Numbered from the stretch's first letter, positions 1-10,715 are shown. The stretch: DNA of 64,000 nt from Lentisphaerota bacterium (GCA_015061685.1 SUWD01000005.1:62001-126000); one strand, 5' to 3'. Numbers and translations are program-made. Notes: a model not told the origin generated them from the letters alone.

Positions 1-585
1 TTGAAAGAACCGGCACCGTTGAGTTCCATCTTTTCGGCGAAAGTACCGTTGAAGTTGACGGTATTGTCGGCGTTGGCGGTGTAACTGCCGGTGAAGGCAC
101 TGACATCACCATTGAAAGTCTGGTTGTTATCGGCGATCACGTCACCGCTTCCGGTAATAGCAGCATTTGTGGTGTTGCTTCCGGAGAGGGTGAGAGTTTT
201 ATCGCTGTTGACATTCAGAGAACCGGTAAGGTTATCCAATGCGGCGTCTGCCTTGAAGGTCTGATCGGCGGCAACGTCAAGTTTACCATTGCCGCTGAAA
301 GTGGCATTGGTTTCGTTGGCACCGTTGAGTTTGACCGTGACGGCGGCACCGTCAGCCTTGATGTCACCGGAGAAGTTCTTGATTGCATCGGCGGTATCAA
401 GTTCGAGATCACCTTTGGCGACGACATCACCGGCACCGTGGAGGATAGCGGCGGTATCGTTGGCTTTGTCAAGGGTCAGGGTCTTGTCGGCGGCGACGGT
501 CAAGTCACCGGAGAACTCATTCAGGGCTTTATCAGCGGTGAAGGTCTGAGAAGCATTCACGTTGATATCGCCGGCTTTGGCGAAG
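1..585 (-). repeat. Tandem ~47-residue repeats in the giant protein
   Basis: Within the giant frame at least four consecutive degenerate units of about 45-48 residues are readable, each opening with a G-x-G-D/L motif (AKAGDIN, HGAGDVV, SGNGKLDV, TGSGDVI). Each continues with a QTF-like strand and then a DKTLTL-like strand. The pattern resembles autotransporter-associated beta-strand repeats. The series probably continues beyond the window. Confidence 0.6.
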
Positions 586-3500
586 GTGACTCCGGTTGCT
601 TTGTCAGCCAGATCCAAGTTGACAGTACCATTGACATTGATATTGGCACCGTCGCCGAAGTATTCGGCAGCATCATCGAGAGTGATGGTGGAATCGGCAG
701 CGACATTGACGGTCTTGGTGAATCCGGTAACGTCGAAGTTATCCATATTGTATTCGCCCTCCTGGGTGAAATTCAATGTGGCGTTATCGTCACTGCTGGA
801 AACTTTGACTCTGCCGTCATCGACGCTGACAGTAGGACCGATGTTGAAAATACCGTCATCGGTGAAGTTCCAGGTGAGTGAAGCATTACCGATTTCGAGA
901 TTGTTCATGTAGTAGTTGGCATCGGGGGAATCGGAGAACTCGTGATCGCCGGTAGCGAGCAGGACTTTATCGACGTTGTCGATGGTAACATCCTTGAGGT
1001 TTGCACCGTCGAAAACGACTTTACCGCTCAAACCGTCTTCATTGCCGGAAACGTTACCGACCAGAGCATCAGCTTTGAGGGTAAGGGTACCGCCATCGAC
1101 ATTTCTTCCCAGATAATCGCCGAGATAGACATCGTTGACGCTGGTACCGGCATCGAGGGTGAAGTCGATTCCGTTAAGGACGAGGGCATCGGCTTTGACA
1201 TCGACATTGTTCCATGTTCCTTCGCCGGAGAGATCGACGATCTGATTGGCGGAGAGCAGGACACTGGTCATAATGCCGCTTGCCTGATTTTCGATGGTGA
1301 TGTTTTTGGCGGAGATGCCCAGAGCGTAATCGGCGGGATCAACGACGGTGCCGCCGGCGGTACCGCTGTTAACGAGGTCGTAGTTACCGGTAACGGTGAT
1401 CTCATTGAGCAATGTATTGTGAGAAGTATTGGTCATTGAGAGGTTGCCGGTGACGTTGATCTTGGCATCGAGGTGACCGTCGTTATTGATCACGACATCT
1501 TTATTGAAGTTGGCTTCTTCGCCCTCGACATGTCCGTAGGTGGTAACCTTGATATTTTCGACATTGGCGAAGTTTTCAGCGACGTCATCGATGTGATCAC
1601 CCTTACCGATGGTAACTTCGGTAATGATGTCTTTGTCGATGCTGCTTGAATTTGCGGCATCGCTGACGGAAGCGAAGGCATCTTTGCCGACTTCATAAGC
1701 GGCACCGTCATCGGTGATGAGTTTGAAAGTTTCGCCATTATCAAGACCTTCTGTCAACTCATCGGCGGAAGCGACTTTGTTACCGTCGGCATCGACGATG
1801 TTGCCATTCTCACCGAAAGTGAATTCACCGATATAGATACCGGAGACGTCGGCATCTTCTTTCTTGACGTAGAGGTTGCCGTTTTTGACATCGAAGAGGA
1901 TGTTTTCCGCACCTTTGGTACCGACGGTGAAGTGTTCATCGGAACTGATGGTTCCATCGTAGTTGGCATCGAAGTACACCAGTTTATCGGTGAAGTCCCA
2001 ACCTTTGGCGACGAGGGTGAATTCGGCGTTTTCGGGATTGAAAGAACCGGTAACAGTGATGTAGCTGTCGGTGATGGAAGAACCGGTACCGAAAGTCAGC
2101 TCACTGTTGATATCAACGGTCAGGCTGTCCACGGTGATGGTTCCGGCGGTCAGAGTTGCACCGGCGGCGACGATCAGGTCGGAAGTTTTGAGGTTGTAGA
2201 GAACGTTGACATCACCGAGGACGATCATTTCACCGGCATTGGTACTGTTGAAAGAACCTTTGACCTTGCCGCTCTGGTCGTAACCTCTGTAGTTGCCTAC
2301 GGTGAAAGAACTCTGGGCATCGACATTCACGATATTGCTGTTGAAGAACAAACCGACATCACTGCGGCCGTCTGCACCGGTGAAACTGAAAGTTGCACCG
2401 TTGACGATATTCATGATTCCGGCACCGGTATTGGCGGTTTCGTGAATAACGTTGAACATGTGACCGTTTTCGATGATGTATTCAGCATTGGCTCCGGAGA
2501 CGGTAAGCACAGACTGCGGATAAGCTTCTTTGGACCATCCGGCATCGGTAGTACCGACATTATCATATCCATGCTGAGTGCTTTCGTCATGGGTGGCGTA
2601 AAGCTTACCGTTGACAGTCAGAGAACCGTAAACGTTGACCATGGAAGAACCACTGGCACCGACGAAATTGACGGTGGCATTTTCAGCGATCACATGATCA
2701 TATCCCTGGAAGCAGAGGTGACCAGAATCAGTGACATTGAATTCACCGTTTTTGATCGTCACGCCCTGATTGCTTCCCAAGGTGCTGACGCCTGCATAGG
2801 AATCGAGGACGATGAAGCCTTTATAGGTCATGGTCTTGCCATTCAGGTCGATGGTGGAATCCTGAATTTTGTGCAGGACAGCTGGAGCTCCGACACTCAC
2901 ATTATCAGTAAGAGTGACATCACTCTTATAGATATTGAGCCGGCTGGCGTCGATAGCGACACCGTTGCCGCTGGCACTGCCGATGGTCAAATCGCTGCGG
3001 TCTTCGGCACCGCCGAAAGTAACAGCCGTGGTGCTGGTGAATTTGTCCAATTTGACCGTGCTGTCGCCGGTAACGGTGAAAGTTCCGGTATTGGTGACAG
3101 TTTTCGCAGAGAGAGAGCTGTTTTCAAGAGCGATAGAACCGGTATTGCTGATAGTGGCAGTCGAATTCAATGCTGAATCTTCAACATTGATCTGACCGGC
3201 ATTATTGAACACAAAACCACCGTTCTGGAGGATAGAGCCATTGGTAACATTGACTTTACCGAGAGCCAGAACATTCAAACGACCTTCGCTTGCAATCTCA
3301 AGAATGGAATTATCAAGGATGGTGATACAGCTGCTGCCGTCTGCGAATTTATCCCAACTGCTGCTGCCGCCGATAGAGACCTGAGCAACTTTTACATAGG
3401 TATCATTGAGATAAACTTTTGTTTTATAACCGGAATCTCCGCCCCAAGCACCATAAGTAGTACCGAGCAGCTGGATTTTGTCTGCGTCACCCAGAACGCC

Positions 3501-6500
3501 CTCTGTTGATTCCAAAGCACCATTAATCGTAACAGTACCGCCGCGGAATTCAAGCTGAGTACCGACTTGGACTTTCGCAGTTTCATTGATTGTAAGAGAG
3601 GTATCTTTGGAATCTTCGGGGACATATCCGAAAGTCCAGAGATGCTCTCCCTGCCAATTACCATTGATGGTAAGAGCACCATAAACAATCGCCTGAGAAA
3701 CACCTGTTACATTGACATTTTCACCGAATGTAACATTAGCCCCCTGGGGATAAAATCCTTCATCTGCGAAATCGATTGTCACATTTTCATCTGCAACAAT
3801 TTCAACTGCACCGGAGAAATTCTTATCAATCGTGCTGCTGACAGTAAGATCACTGGTTACCTTGATGGTAGCAACTGAAGAACCGACTTTATCAATAGCA
3901 GCTTCCAAAGAGCTGAACTTATTGAATCCGTATCCCGGAGTTTCCTCGTTGAAGGAAGCATCGACGATGAATTCCTGCGGTTTGACTGCGAGGATGACGT
4001 CGTTGCCGGTTCCGGTGCTGAGGGTGTACTGGATGCCGCCGACTTCCCAGGATTTGCCGACTTCATAGTTGGTTCCTGCGACGTTGACGGTAAGTTTGGT
4101 AACATCCATACCGGCATCACCGGTCTGCTCGACCAGAACGAATTCACCCGTGAGCGAATTGAAAAGATCACTGGAAACTGACAGGTTGAAGTAACCGTTG
4201 TTGGTAATACTGCCTGCTTCGAAAGTGGAGTCGGAAACCGTGATGGAAGCTCCCTCCCGGTTGATAACATCACCTTCCCAGCTGAAAAGGGCACCGTTGA
4301 TAACATTCAACTGGCTGTCTTCATAGATGGTAAGTTTCTGATCACCGATCTTGACAAATTTACCGTTGTTGCTGTCAGCAGAAGCATAGATACCATCAAC
4401 AGTAAGATTCATAGCGATCTCACCGCCGCCGGCTTCACCGATATTACTTTCGCCGCCGCCAGCCATGAGATTACCGTAAGCGTAACCGTAAACAGTCATT
4501 TTGCCGGTCTGCAAACTGTAACGTCCGTGACCGCTGCTGTAAACAGCAGAAACAACACCATCTTTATCAACGATCAATTCATCTTTGCCTTTGGGGCTGT
4601 AATAATCGTTGGTAACGATAAAGGAGGTCGTATTAAGTTCACCTTTGACAACAAATTTTGCATCAACGACAGTACCGTCATTGGCGGCACCCATATCGTA
4701 GGCATTGAAATTGGCGGTATTGATAACAACATCTTTATCGATCACACCGCTGTTGGTGGTCTGGAAAGCGTTGAGGTTCATCACGGTATCTCCGGTGATG
4801 AGAGTATCGCCATAGACATTGAATGCACCCTTACCGCTGACCATCGCTCCGGTGTAATCGCCATTGACTTTCATATTTTCGACAGTGGCATCACCATAAA
4901 CGCGGATAGTATTGCCGGTATTGACATTTCCGGTAAGAGCGATAGGATCGACACCGCCTTTATTGGCATAAATATTCTGCTCAAGGGAGCCGATATTCAA
5001 CGTGGTTGCAATCGCATTACCGTCAGCATCAACGCTGGTTCCGATGTTGAAAGCACCGGTACCGGAGACTTTGTCGGCGTTGAATTCAGAACTGGTCACG
5101 TTGACCGTGCCGTTATTGGTGATATTTCCGGCATTCAAGGTTGCATTGTCGATGCTGAACTTGGCATCGGCTGAAGCAATATTGAGGACTGCTCCATTCT
5201 GACCGATATTGAATGTTGCACCGTTGCTGACTTCAACGATACCGGTGTTGGAAACTTTGAAATTGGCAGCAAGACCGCTGTCTTCATGTTTCGCATTGAA
5301 AACGGTTCCGTTGGTGATAACAAGTTTACCGGGGTTATCGGTATTGTTGTCAACGCCGACGTTGGTATTGAACGCCATAGCAGTGGTATTGTCAAAGGTG
5401 GCAACACCATTGACATTCAAGTATCCGGAACGGAAAGAATAATCGGTGGCATTGATGCTGTGCAATTCATCAGCATCGCCGGTGACATTCAGGATGCCGT
5501 CATGAGAGACGTGCATATAACCGAATTCGGCAATGGATTTGTCGATATTCAAGGTGTAACGGGCATCGGTCATAACCGCATCTTTAGAAGCCTGTGCATC
5601 ATAATATTCACTGCCGACCCAGCCGCCGAAAGGACTTGCACTGCCATCGATACCGCCGATGTGAGCATTGTTTTTCACATTGACGACTACGCCGTTTTCG
5701 CTGTCCACGCGTGAATCAGGAGCCTGATAGGTTCCGGTACCGACCTGGAAGCGTCCGCCGTTGATGGTGGCTCCGTCAACGGTATTGGTACCGCTGGCAA
5801 AGCGAACATTTGCACCGGTAAGATTGGTGTTTTCATCGAGGGAAACACCATCCATATAGACCCAGCCGTTTCCGGAAACTTTTGCCTTGACTGTGCTGTC
5901 ACCGGTAACATTGATAGTGCCATTGTTGGTAAGAGCGCCGCCAACAGTCAACGTACCGTTTTCAACATTGATTTCACCGGTTCCGGCATTCACTTTGAGA
6001 TATTTGGCTTCAACAGTTCCGCCGAGGACATTCAATACACCTTTGCGGTTTGCGTCGCTTCCATGACCGACGTAGGATTGATTCTGACTGCCATCATTTA
6101 CTGTCAACGTAGAACCGGAATAAACATTTACCTCAGCAGCCGGATAACCGTTTTCGCCGTAGATATTGAAGTATTTACCGGTGGCAATACCAGTTTCTCC
6201 ATCTTCACTTCCGACATTGAGAGTTCCACGAACTCCAAAACCGGCATATTCAAGAGTACTGCCGTTGATCACATTACCGGTGGATCCGGCATCGACACGC
6301 ACCATGTTTTTCCACAAGGCTTTAACATCGCCGGTGAAATTCACAGTAACGTCGGTATCTGAATCAGATTTACCGATGTAGAAAGTATTGGGATTGGAAC
6401 CGACAACATCAATTTCCATGCCGTCGGGTGCGGCATTGAGGGCGGTTTCGTAGTTATCAAAAGCGTTGACTCCGAAATAGAGTTTTTCGCCGACCTTTTC

Positions 6501-9500
6501 ACCGAACTTCTTACCGCTATAAGCAGTATTAACATAGAATTTGCTCATGTCGGCATCGGTCAGAGTGACGTCACCGTCACTACCATAGATGACCTGGACA
6601 CCTTCGGCGAGATTTTCGATGTTGATTTTGCCTTCCAGACTTTCAGTACCGGAAAGGTCGATAACCTTGTTGTAACCGGTCCATCCGGCAACTTCATTGG
6701 TGATGGTGATCTCTCCGGCACCGATAAGTTTGCTGGCAACGAGATTGGCATCAGCATCAATCGTGAAAGCGGCACCTTCAAGAACTTCAAGTCCCTGCTT
6801 GGCAGTAACCGAACCACCGTTATTGACAGTGAGAGAAGCTCCTGAACGCAGGTCAAATGCCTGACTGCCATTGACAGTCAAATTACCATCGTTAACAATG
6901 ATATCACCGTACTGGCTGCCGTGAGAGGACTGCTGGAAGTAACCGGTCAATTCAAGCGAAGAACCGCTATTGATGGTGATCGTACCATAGTTCTGCATGA
7001 CAGCAGCGATCATCTTTGAACCATTGTTCAAAGTAAGTGAACCATTTGCAGACTGCTGGGTGAAACCTACCGCCGGAGCAAAAACACTGCCATCCAAAGT
7101 GATATTCAATGCCTGAATGGTGTCTTTGGAGTTGGCAACAACCCAGCGGACAGAAGTAGTCACATAGGAGTTATTGAAGTTGAAGTTATAAGTACCGGAG
7201 GCATATTTTGAAGTGGAAACATTGCCGAGATTGGCAACTGCATCGGTGATATTAACAGAGGATTCTCCGCCATTGCTGATGCTGATACCGTTGAGATCAA
7301 GTGTTTTCTTTGTGGCAGCAAGATCGTCTGCGGTAAGTTCAAGTGCGGCTCCGGCAGCAAGTTCACCGGTTGCATTGAAAGTTTTATTGTTTCCGAGAAC
7401 AATTCTGGCACCGGTGGTAGTCAGGCTGCCGCCTTTTTCAACAGTGAAAGAACCGAAAGTATCGAAAGATTTCGCTCCGATGGTGTTGTCACCGGCAAAG
7501 GTGATTCCGCTGCCGACTGCGACATTGCCTTCGGTGCTTCCGAATTTGGAATCGGTCAGTTTGGTGTTGTCGGCAACTGTAATAACACCGACACCGGCAG
7601 TAGTTTCAGCATAGACGCTGCTGTTTCCGGAAATGGTAACAGTTGAACCGCTCTGGATGGCAACTTCTTTGGCAGTGAAATTACCGCCATCGATAACGAG
7701 ATCGCCGTTGCGGGTATTGCTGTAACCGACATTCACAATAGTACCGACATTCACCGAAGCACCGTTTTCAACGGTAAAGGTGGAACGCAGACCGTCTTCA
7801 TCGGTACCGATTTTGATACCATAATTTGAAGCACCGCCGACATTCAATTCGGCGTTTGCTCCGGAAACGGTCACATCACCGGCTGCCTGCAGATATTTGC
7901 TATCGGCGACATTCATTTCGCCGTAAACATTCAACTCACCTTTGGCTTTGTTAAAAACGGATGCAGAAGCGTCAACTTTACCATAAACATTCAGCGTATG
8001 GTCATTAACCGCTTCATTTTCGCCGATGTAGATCTGGTGGGTTTTGATGTAGGCACCTTCGGCGATATTGACCGTGCTTGAACCCATTTCGAGATCTTGC
8101 GGACCAATACCGCCCGGATCCATTAATCCGCCGACGTCCAGCTGCACTCCCTGGATGGTTTCCATCTGACCGGAGAGCGTAACACTGCCGTTGCCGGTAA
8201 CAATGCTGCCGCCGGTAACATTGGTCATATCAATAGTTGCATTGACGCTGTTTTCTTTATCACCGAAGAAGATATTGCCGGCATAGGTATTGTCTTCACC
8301 CAATTCGGTGTTGCCGTATACTTTCAAAGTGCCTGTTTTGAAGTCAGTATCAACAGCAGTCTGATTGCTAATGGTGATCTGGTCTGCAGTGATGACTGCA
8401 TTTTCGATCGAACCGTCAACATCGCCGTAACCATCAGTGTCGATACCATCTTCGGTGATCTTGCCGGTACCGATAACGATGCTTTCAGTATTAGCAGTAC
8501 CGATGTTTCCGATCAGGGTGTTGGTGCTGTTGTTGGCAATAACGATATCTTTCGCATTGAAGTCAACCACAGCATGACCGTCATTCTGCATGGTGATGGT
8601 CTCTTTAGCGGTGACTTTCACCTTGTTTTCAGTCTCAGTCTCACCGTCAACACCGGCATTCAAAACGGCTTCTTTATCGCCGACGTTTGCACCGCTGTTG
8701 ATGATGGTAACATTGTTTTCAGCAGTGATTTCACCGGTAACGGCAAGATTCTTGCTGTTTTCGATAGTAACGTTGTTACCGGAAACGTCGGATTTGATTT
8801 CGGCAGTGTCGGTAACATCGGTGGTTTCTTTATCACCGGTGGTGAGAGTTACATTCTTGTCTCCGGCATCGATTTTGTTGGAACCGACCGCACCGTCAGC
8901 ACTCAAATCCAAAGTCTTGTTGCCGTCAGCATCAGTGGTGGCATCAACCATGACACCTTTCATGAAGTAAAGATCGCCATCCTTGACATAAGCAGAATAG
9001 CCGTCCGCAACGGTGATCTTACTCAAAATATCATCGGTCAAACCATTGGCTCCGGTGATGTCGATGATCGGTTTACTCGGATCAAAACCGTCAACCGGAT
9101 TGATCGTGATCTTACCGGTCAGAGTCAGAGACTGAGTTTCAATAGAACTGCTGCTGTCCAGAGTCAGGGTCTTGCCACTATTGATGGTCAGATTGACCGC
9201 AGTCAAGGTTGATTCACCTTTGATCTTCATATTGGCAGCGACTTTGACATCTCCGGAGTTGAAAGTAATGTGAGAGTCAGTCATCACAACGTTACCAAGC
9301 TGGTTGGAAGTTCCTCCGGCAAAGTCGCTCAAACCGCCGGAAATCTGCGTACCGCCGACAGTAACAGTAGTATTGGTCAGAGTGGTTTGGAAAAAAGTGG
9401 CAGTCGCAAACGCACCATCAATCACGACGGTGGAATCTTCCAGAGTCAAAGCTCCCTGAGCATCCAAATCCTGAACATAAATATCTGCATTGTAAGCAAC

Positions 9501-10457
9501 AACTTTACCATTGTAACGAATGGAGATATCACCATCCTGATAAGCATCACTCAAGAAATTCAAAACAGCTTTCTTGGTCGATCCTTTTTCACCAATGGTA
9601 AGAGTGTTTTTAATATGGCTGTTGCTGACAGAGGCATTTTTCGGACGGGCCATTTCAAGTGTTCCGCCGGCTTCAACCGTAACCGCATAGGTCATATCCC
9701 ATTTGCTCAAGGCGTTACCCATTTTGGCACCATCCTGAATAACCACGGCCAATTTTGAATAATTTTTGTGATTATTGTCAAAGGTATTTCCGCTAAGCGA
9801 GTTGGTGTCACTTATGACAATGGTAGAATTTTTGGCATTGGCAGTTGCATAAGCGTAGGCACCGGCATAATTCGTATAATCAGCAGTGCCATCTTTGTCA
9901 ACATACAAAGGATTGCTGTAATCAAGAGCAGCAATATTGTTCTCATTGAGGCTTTCCATATAATCGCCATTGATGTTCAGCAGAGCATCGCCATTGTTAC
10001 CGGAAATGTATTCCACATTTTCAGCAGCACCGACATACAGCGTGGGGGCCGTCGCCGGAGCGATTTCCGCATCAACAAATACCGTCAGTTCTTCCGCATG
10101 AGTGGTATTCAGGAATGAAACCACCGCCGCCTGTGCATCGGCAGCCAGATCGGTGCTGACGACAGCAACTTCACCATCGGCAGTCGGCATGACTCCACCG
10201 TCAAAGTCAACGGCGACCACTTTGTCGGCAAGCTGATACTCACCGGCAGTGTTGACGATGCCGAATGCGTCATACTTACCGCTGGCTACACTGATGACGA
10301 CTGCACCGTTGTTTCCGGCGGCAGCAATCGCCTGCTCAACTGATGAAAACGCAGTTTCACCGAAAAGCAGCACTTCGCCATTGATATTGGCGATCTGCGC
10401 TCCGGCACTCTCGTTTTCCCAGTCCGTGTTCACGAATATGGTCTTATACATACTCAT
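1..10457 (-). CDS. Giant repetitive beta-helix-type surface protein, 3' end outside window
   Basis: One minus-strand frame stays open from the ATG at 10457 to the window edge, at least 3485 codons. I translated it in full from 10457 to about 8150 and sampled it near 7000, 5000, 3000 and 1-600; the frame is the same everywhere and no stop was met. The start is preceded by an AAGGAAAGGAAAG purine tract. The protein begins MSMYKTIFVNTDWENESAGA, has no signal peptide, and is rich in Gly, Asn, Asp, Thr and Val. Short strand-turn units such as LTGKITI and NSGKTLTL resemble autotransporter-like or adhesin beta-helices. A role as a cell-surface or secreted adhesin is inferred. The missing signal peptide suggests non-Sec export, possibly by the type I system at 47688-61385. 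The C-terminus, which would show a barrel or anchor, is not visible. Confidence 0.85.
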   Translation of the reverse strand, partial: MSMYKTIFVNTDWENESAGAQIANINGEVLLFGETAFSSVEQAIAAAGNNGAVVISVASGKYDAFGIVNTAGEYQLADKVVAVDFDGGVMPTADGEVAVVSTDLAADAQAAVVSFLNTTHAEELTVFVDAEIAPATAPTLYVGAAENVEYISGNNGDALLNINGDYMESLNENNIAALDYSNPLYVDKDGTADYTNYAGAYAYATANAKNSTIVISDTNSLSGNTFDNNHKNYSKLAVVIQDGAKMGNALSKWDMTYAVTVEAGGTLEMARPKNASVSNSHIKNTLTIGEKGSTKKAVLNFLSDAYQDGDISIRYNGKVVAYNADIYVQDLDAQGALTLEDSTVVIDGAFATATFFQTTLTNTTVTVGGTQISGGLSDFAGGTSNQLGNVVMTDSHITFNSGDVKVAANMKIKGESTLTAVNLTINSGKTLTLDSSSSIETQSLTLTGKITINPVDGFDPSKPIIDITGANGLTDDILSKITVADGYSAYVKDGDLYFMKGVMVDATTDADGNKTLDLSADGAVGSNKIDAGDKNVTLTTGDKETTDVTDTAEIKSDVSGNNVTIENSKNLAVTGEITAENNVTIINSGANVGDKEAVLNAGVDGETETENKVKVTAKETITMQNDGHAVVDFNAKDIVIANNSTNTLIGNIGTANTESIVIGTGKITEDGIDTDGYGDVDGSIENAVITADQITISNQTAVDTDFKTGTLKVYGNTELGEDNTYAGNIFFGDKENSVNATIDMTNVTGGSIVTGNGSVTLSGQMETIQGVQLDVGGLMDPGGIGPQDLEMGSSTVNIAEGAYIKTHQIYIGENEAVNDHTLNVYGKVDASASVFNKAKGELNVYGEMNVADSKYLQAAGDVTVSGANAELNVGGASNYGIKIGTDEDGLRSTFTVENGASVNVGTIVNVGYSNTRNGDLVIDGGNFTAKEVAIQSGSTVTISGNSSVYAETTAGVGVITVADNTKLTDSKFGSTEGNVAVGSGITFAGDNTIGAKSFDTFGSFTVEKGGSLTTTGARIVLGNNKTFNATGELAAGAALELTADDLAATKKTLDLNGISISNGGESSVNITDAVANLGNVSTSKYASGTYNFNFNNSYVTTSVRWVVANSKDTIQALNITLDGSVFAPAVGFTQQSANGSLTLNNGSKMIAAVMQNYGTITINSGSSLELTGYFQQSSHGSQYGDIIVNDGNLTVNGSQAFDLRSGASLTVNNGGSVTAKQGLEVLEGAAFTIDADANLVASKLIGAGEITITNEVAGWTGYNKVIDLSGTESLEGKINIENLAEGVQVIYGSDGDVTLTDADMSKFYVNTAYSGKKFGEKVGEKLYFGVNAFDNYETALNAAPDGMEIDVVGSNPNTFYIGKSDSDTDVTVNFTGDVKALWKNMVRVDAGSTGNVINGSTLEYAGFGVRGTLNVGSEDGETGIATGKYFNIYGENGYPAAEVNVYSGSTLTVNDGSQNQSYVGHGSDANRKGVLNVLGGTVEAKYLKVNAGTGEINVENGTLTVGGALTNNGTINVTGDSTVKAKVSGNGWVYMDGVSLDENTNLTGANVRFASGTNTVDGATINGGRFQVGTGTYQAPDSRVDSENGVVVNVKNNAHIGGIDGSASPFGGWVGSEYYDAQASKDAVMTDARYTLNIDKSIAEFGYMHVSHDGILNVTGDADELHSINATDYSFRSGYLNVNGVATFDNTTAMAFNTNVGVDNNTDNPGKLVITNGTVFNAKHEDSGLAANFKVSNTGIVEVSNGATFNIGQNGAVLNIASADAKFSIDNATLNAGNITNNGTVNVTSSEFNADKVSGTGAFNIGTSVDADGNAIATTLNIGSLEQNIYANKGGVDPIALTGNVNTGNTIRVYGDATVENMKVNGDYTGAMVSGKGAFNVYGDTLITGDTVMNLNAFQTTNSGVIDKDVVINTANFNAYDMGAANDGTVVDAKFVVKGELNTTSFIVTNDYYSPKGKDELIVDKDGVVSAVYSSGHGRYSLQTGKMTVYGYAYGNLMAGGGESNIGEAGGGEIAMNLTVDGIYASADSNNGKFVKIGDQKLTIYEDSQLNVINGALFSWEGDVINREGASITVSDSTFEAGSITNNGYFNLSVSSDLFNSLTGEFVLVEQTGDAGMDVTKLTVNVAGTNYEVGKSWEVGGIQYTLSTGTGNDVILAVKPQEFIVDASFNEETPGYGFNKFSSLEAAIDKVGSSVATIKVTSDLTVSSTIDKNFSGAVEIVADENVTIDFADEGFYPQGANVTFGENVNVTGVSQAIVYGALTINGNWQGEHLWTFGYVPEDSKDTSLTINETAKVQVGTQLEFRGGTVTINGALESTEGVLGDADKIQLLGTTYGAWGGDSGYKTKVYLNDTYVKVAQVSIGGSSSWDKFADGSSCITILDNSILEIASEGRLNVLALGKVNVTNGSILQNGGFVFNNAGQINVEDSALNSTATISNTGSIALENSSLSAKTVTNTGTFTVTGDSTVKLDKFTSTTAVTFGGAEDRSDLTIGSASGNGVAIDASRLNIYKSDVTLTDNVSVGAPAVLHKIQDSTIDLNGKTMTYKGFIVLDSYAGVSTLGSNQGVTIKNGEFNVTDSGHLCFQGYDHVIAENATVNFVGASGSSMVNVYGSLTVNGKLYATHDESTQHGYDNVGTTDAGWSKEAYPQSVLTVSGANAEYIIENGHMFNVIHETANTGAGIMNIVNGATFSFTGADGRSDVGLFFNSNIVNVDAQSSFTVGNYRGYDQSGKVKGSFNSTNAGEMIVLGDVNVLYNLKTSDLIVAAGATLTAGTITVDSLTVDINSELTFGTGSSITDSYITVTGSFNPENAEFTLVAKGWDFTDKLVYFDANYDGTISSDEHFTVGTKGAENILFDVKNGNLYVKKEDADVSGIYIGEFTFGENGNIVDADGNKVASADELTEGLDNGETFKLITDDGAAYEVGKDAFASVSDAANSSSIDKDIITEVTIGKGDHIDDVAENFANVENIKVTTYGHVEGEEANFNKDVVINNDGHLDAKINVTGNLSMTNTSHNTLLNEITVTGNYDLVNSGTAGGTVVDPADYALGISAKNITIENQASGIMTSVLLSANQIVDLSGEGTWNNVDVKADALVLNGIDFTLDAGTSVNDVYLGDYLGRNVDGGTLTLKADALVGNVSGNEDGLSGKVVFDGANLKDVTIDNVDKVLLATGDHEFSDSPDANYYMNNLEIGNASLTWNFTDDGIFNIGPTVSVDDGRVKVSSSDDNATLNFTQEGEYNMDNFDVTGFTKTVNVAADSTITLDDAAEYFGDGANINVNGTVNLDLADKATGVTFAKAGDINVNASQTFTADKALNEFSGDLTVAADKTLTLDKANDTAAILHGAGDVVAKGDLELDTADAIKNFSGDIKADGAAVTVKLNGANETNATFSGNGKLDVAADQTFKADAALDNLTGSLNVNSDKTLTLSGSNTTNAAITGSGDVIADNNQTFNGDVSAFTGSYTANADNTVNFNGTFAEKMELNGAGSF

Positions 10458-10490
10458 AACACTTTCCTTTCCTTTTTTGTTGTTGGTTGC

Positions 10491-10505
10491 TTGGAATTAT
10501 TCCAA
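10491..10505. promoter_or_regulatory. 15-bp palindrome upstream of the giant gene
   Basis: TTGGAATTATTCCAA is a perfect odd-centred palindrome lying 33 bp upstream of the giant gene's start codon and next to its ribosome binding site. It could be an operator. No matching regulator is encoded nearby, and no second copy was noticed elsewhere in the window. Confidence 0.3.
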
Positions 10506-10532
10506 ATACTTATTGTTAACTTTTATTTCGTT

Positions 10533-10618
10533 CTCTCAACCCGGCAACCCGCCGAGCGGGCGTCGCTTGACCCCGTCCGGGTACGACCCGGTGCGAAATT
10601 TTTCTTTTTATTTTTCAA
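10533..10618 (+). repeat. Dispersed repeat A, partial copy
   Basis: The stretch contains CAACCCGCCGAGCGGGCGT, a diverged form of the following conserved stretch, and the GCGAAATTTTT end shared with the copies at 12152 and 15590. It lies in the non-coding region upstream of the giant gene. Confidence 0.6.
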
Positions 10619-10622
10619 AAAA

Positions 10623-10687
10623 AGAGCAAAAAGATCACCTGCGGCGTATGGATATACTCCATATTCCGTAAGTGATCTTTTTGCTCT
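10623..10687. repeat. 65-nt near-perfect inverted repeat (hairpin)
   Basis: AGAGCAAAAAGATCAC at the left is matched by GTGATCTTTTTGCTCT at the right. The intervening sequence pairs further (TGCGG with CCGTA, TATGGA with TCCATA), leaving only a small loop. Either strand would form a long hairpin with an A/T-rich lower stem. It could be a bidirectional terminator, a small hairpin RNA or a miniature mobile-element end. No terminal T-run follows the stem. Confidence 0.6.
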
Positions 10688-10715
10688 CCAAGTGTTTACA
10701 GAAATATTCATTCTC

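Noticed and set aside
1..10450. Many short plus-strand and minus-strand ORFs (for example 1932-3176 and 8574-9212)
   Set aside because: They overlap the long minus-strand frame, show no family features and contain strings of Ile, Val and Ser typical of reverse readings of repetitive coding DNA.
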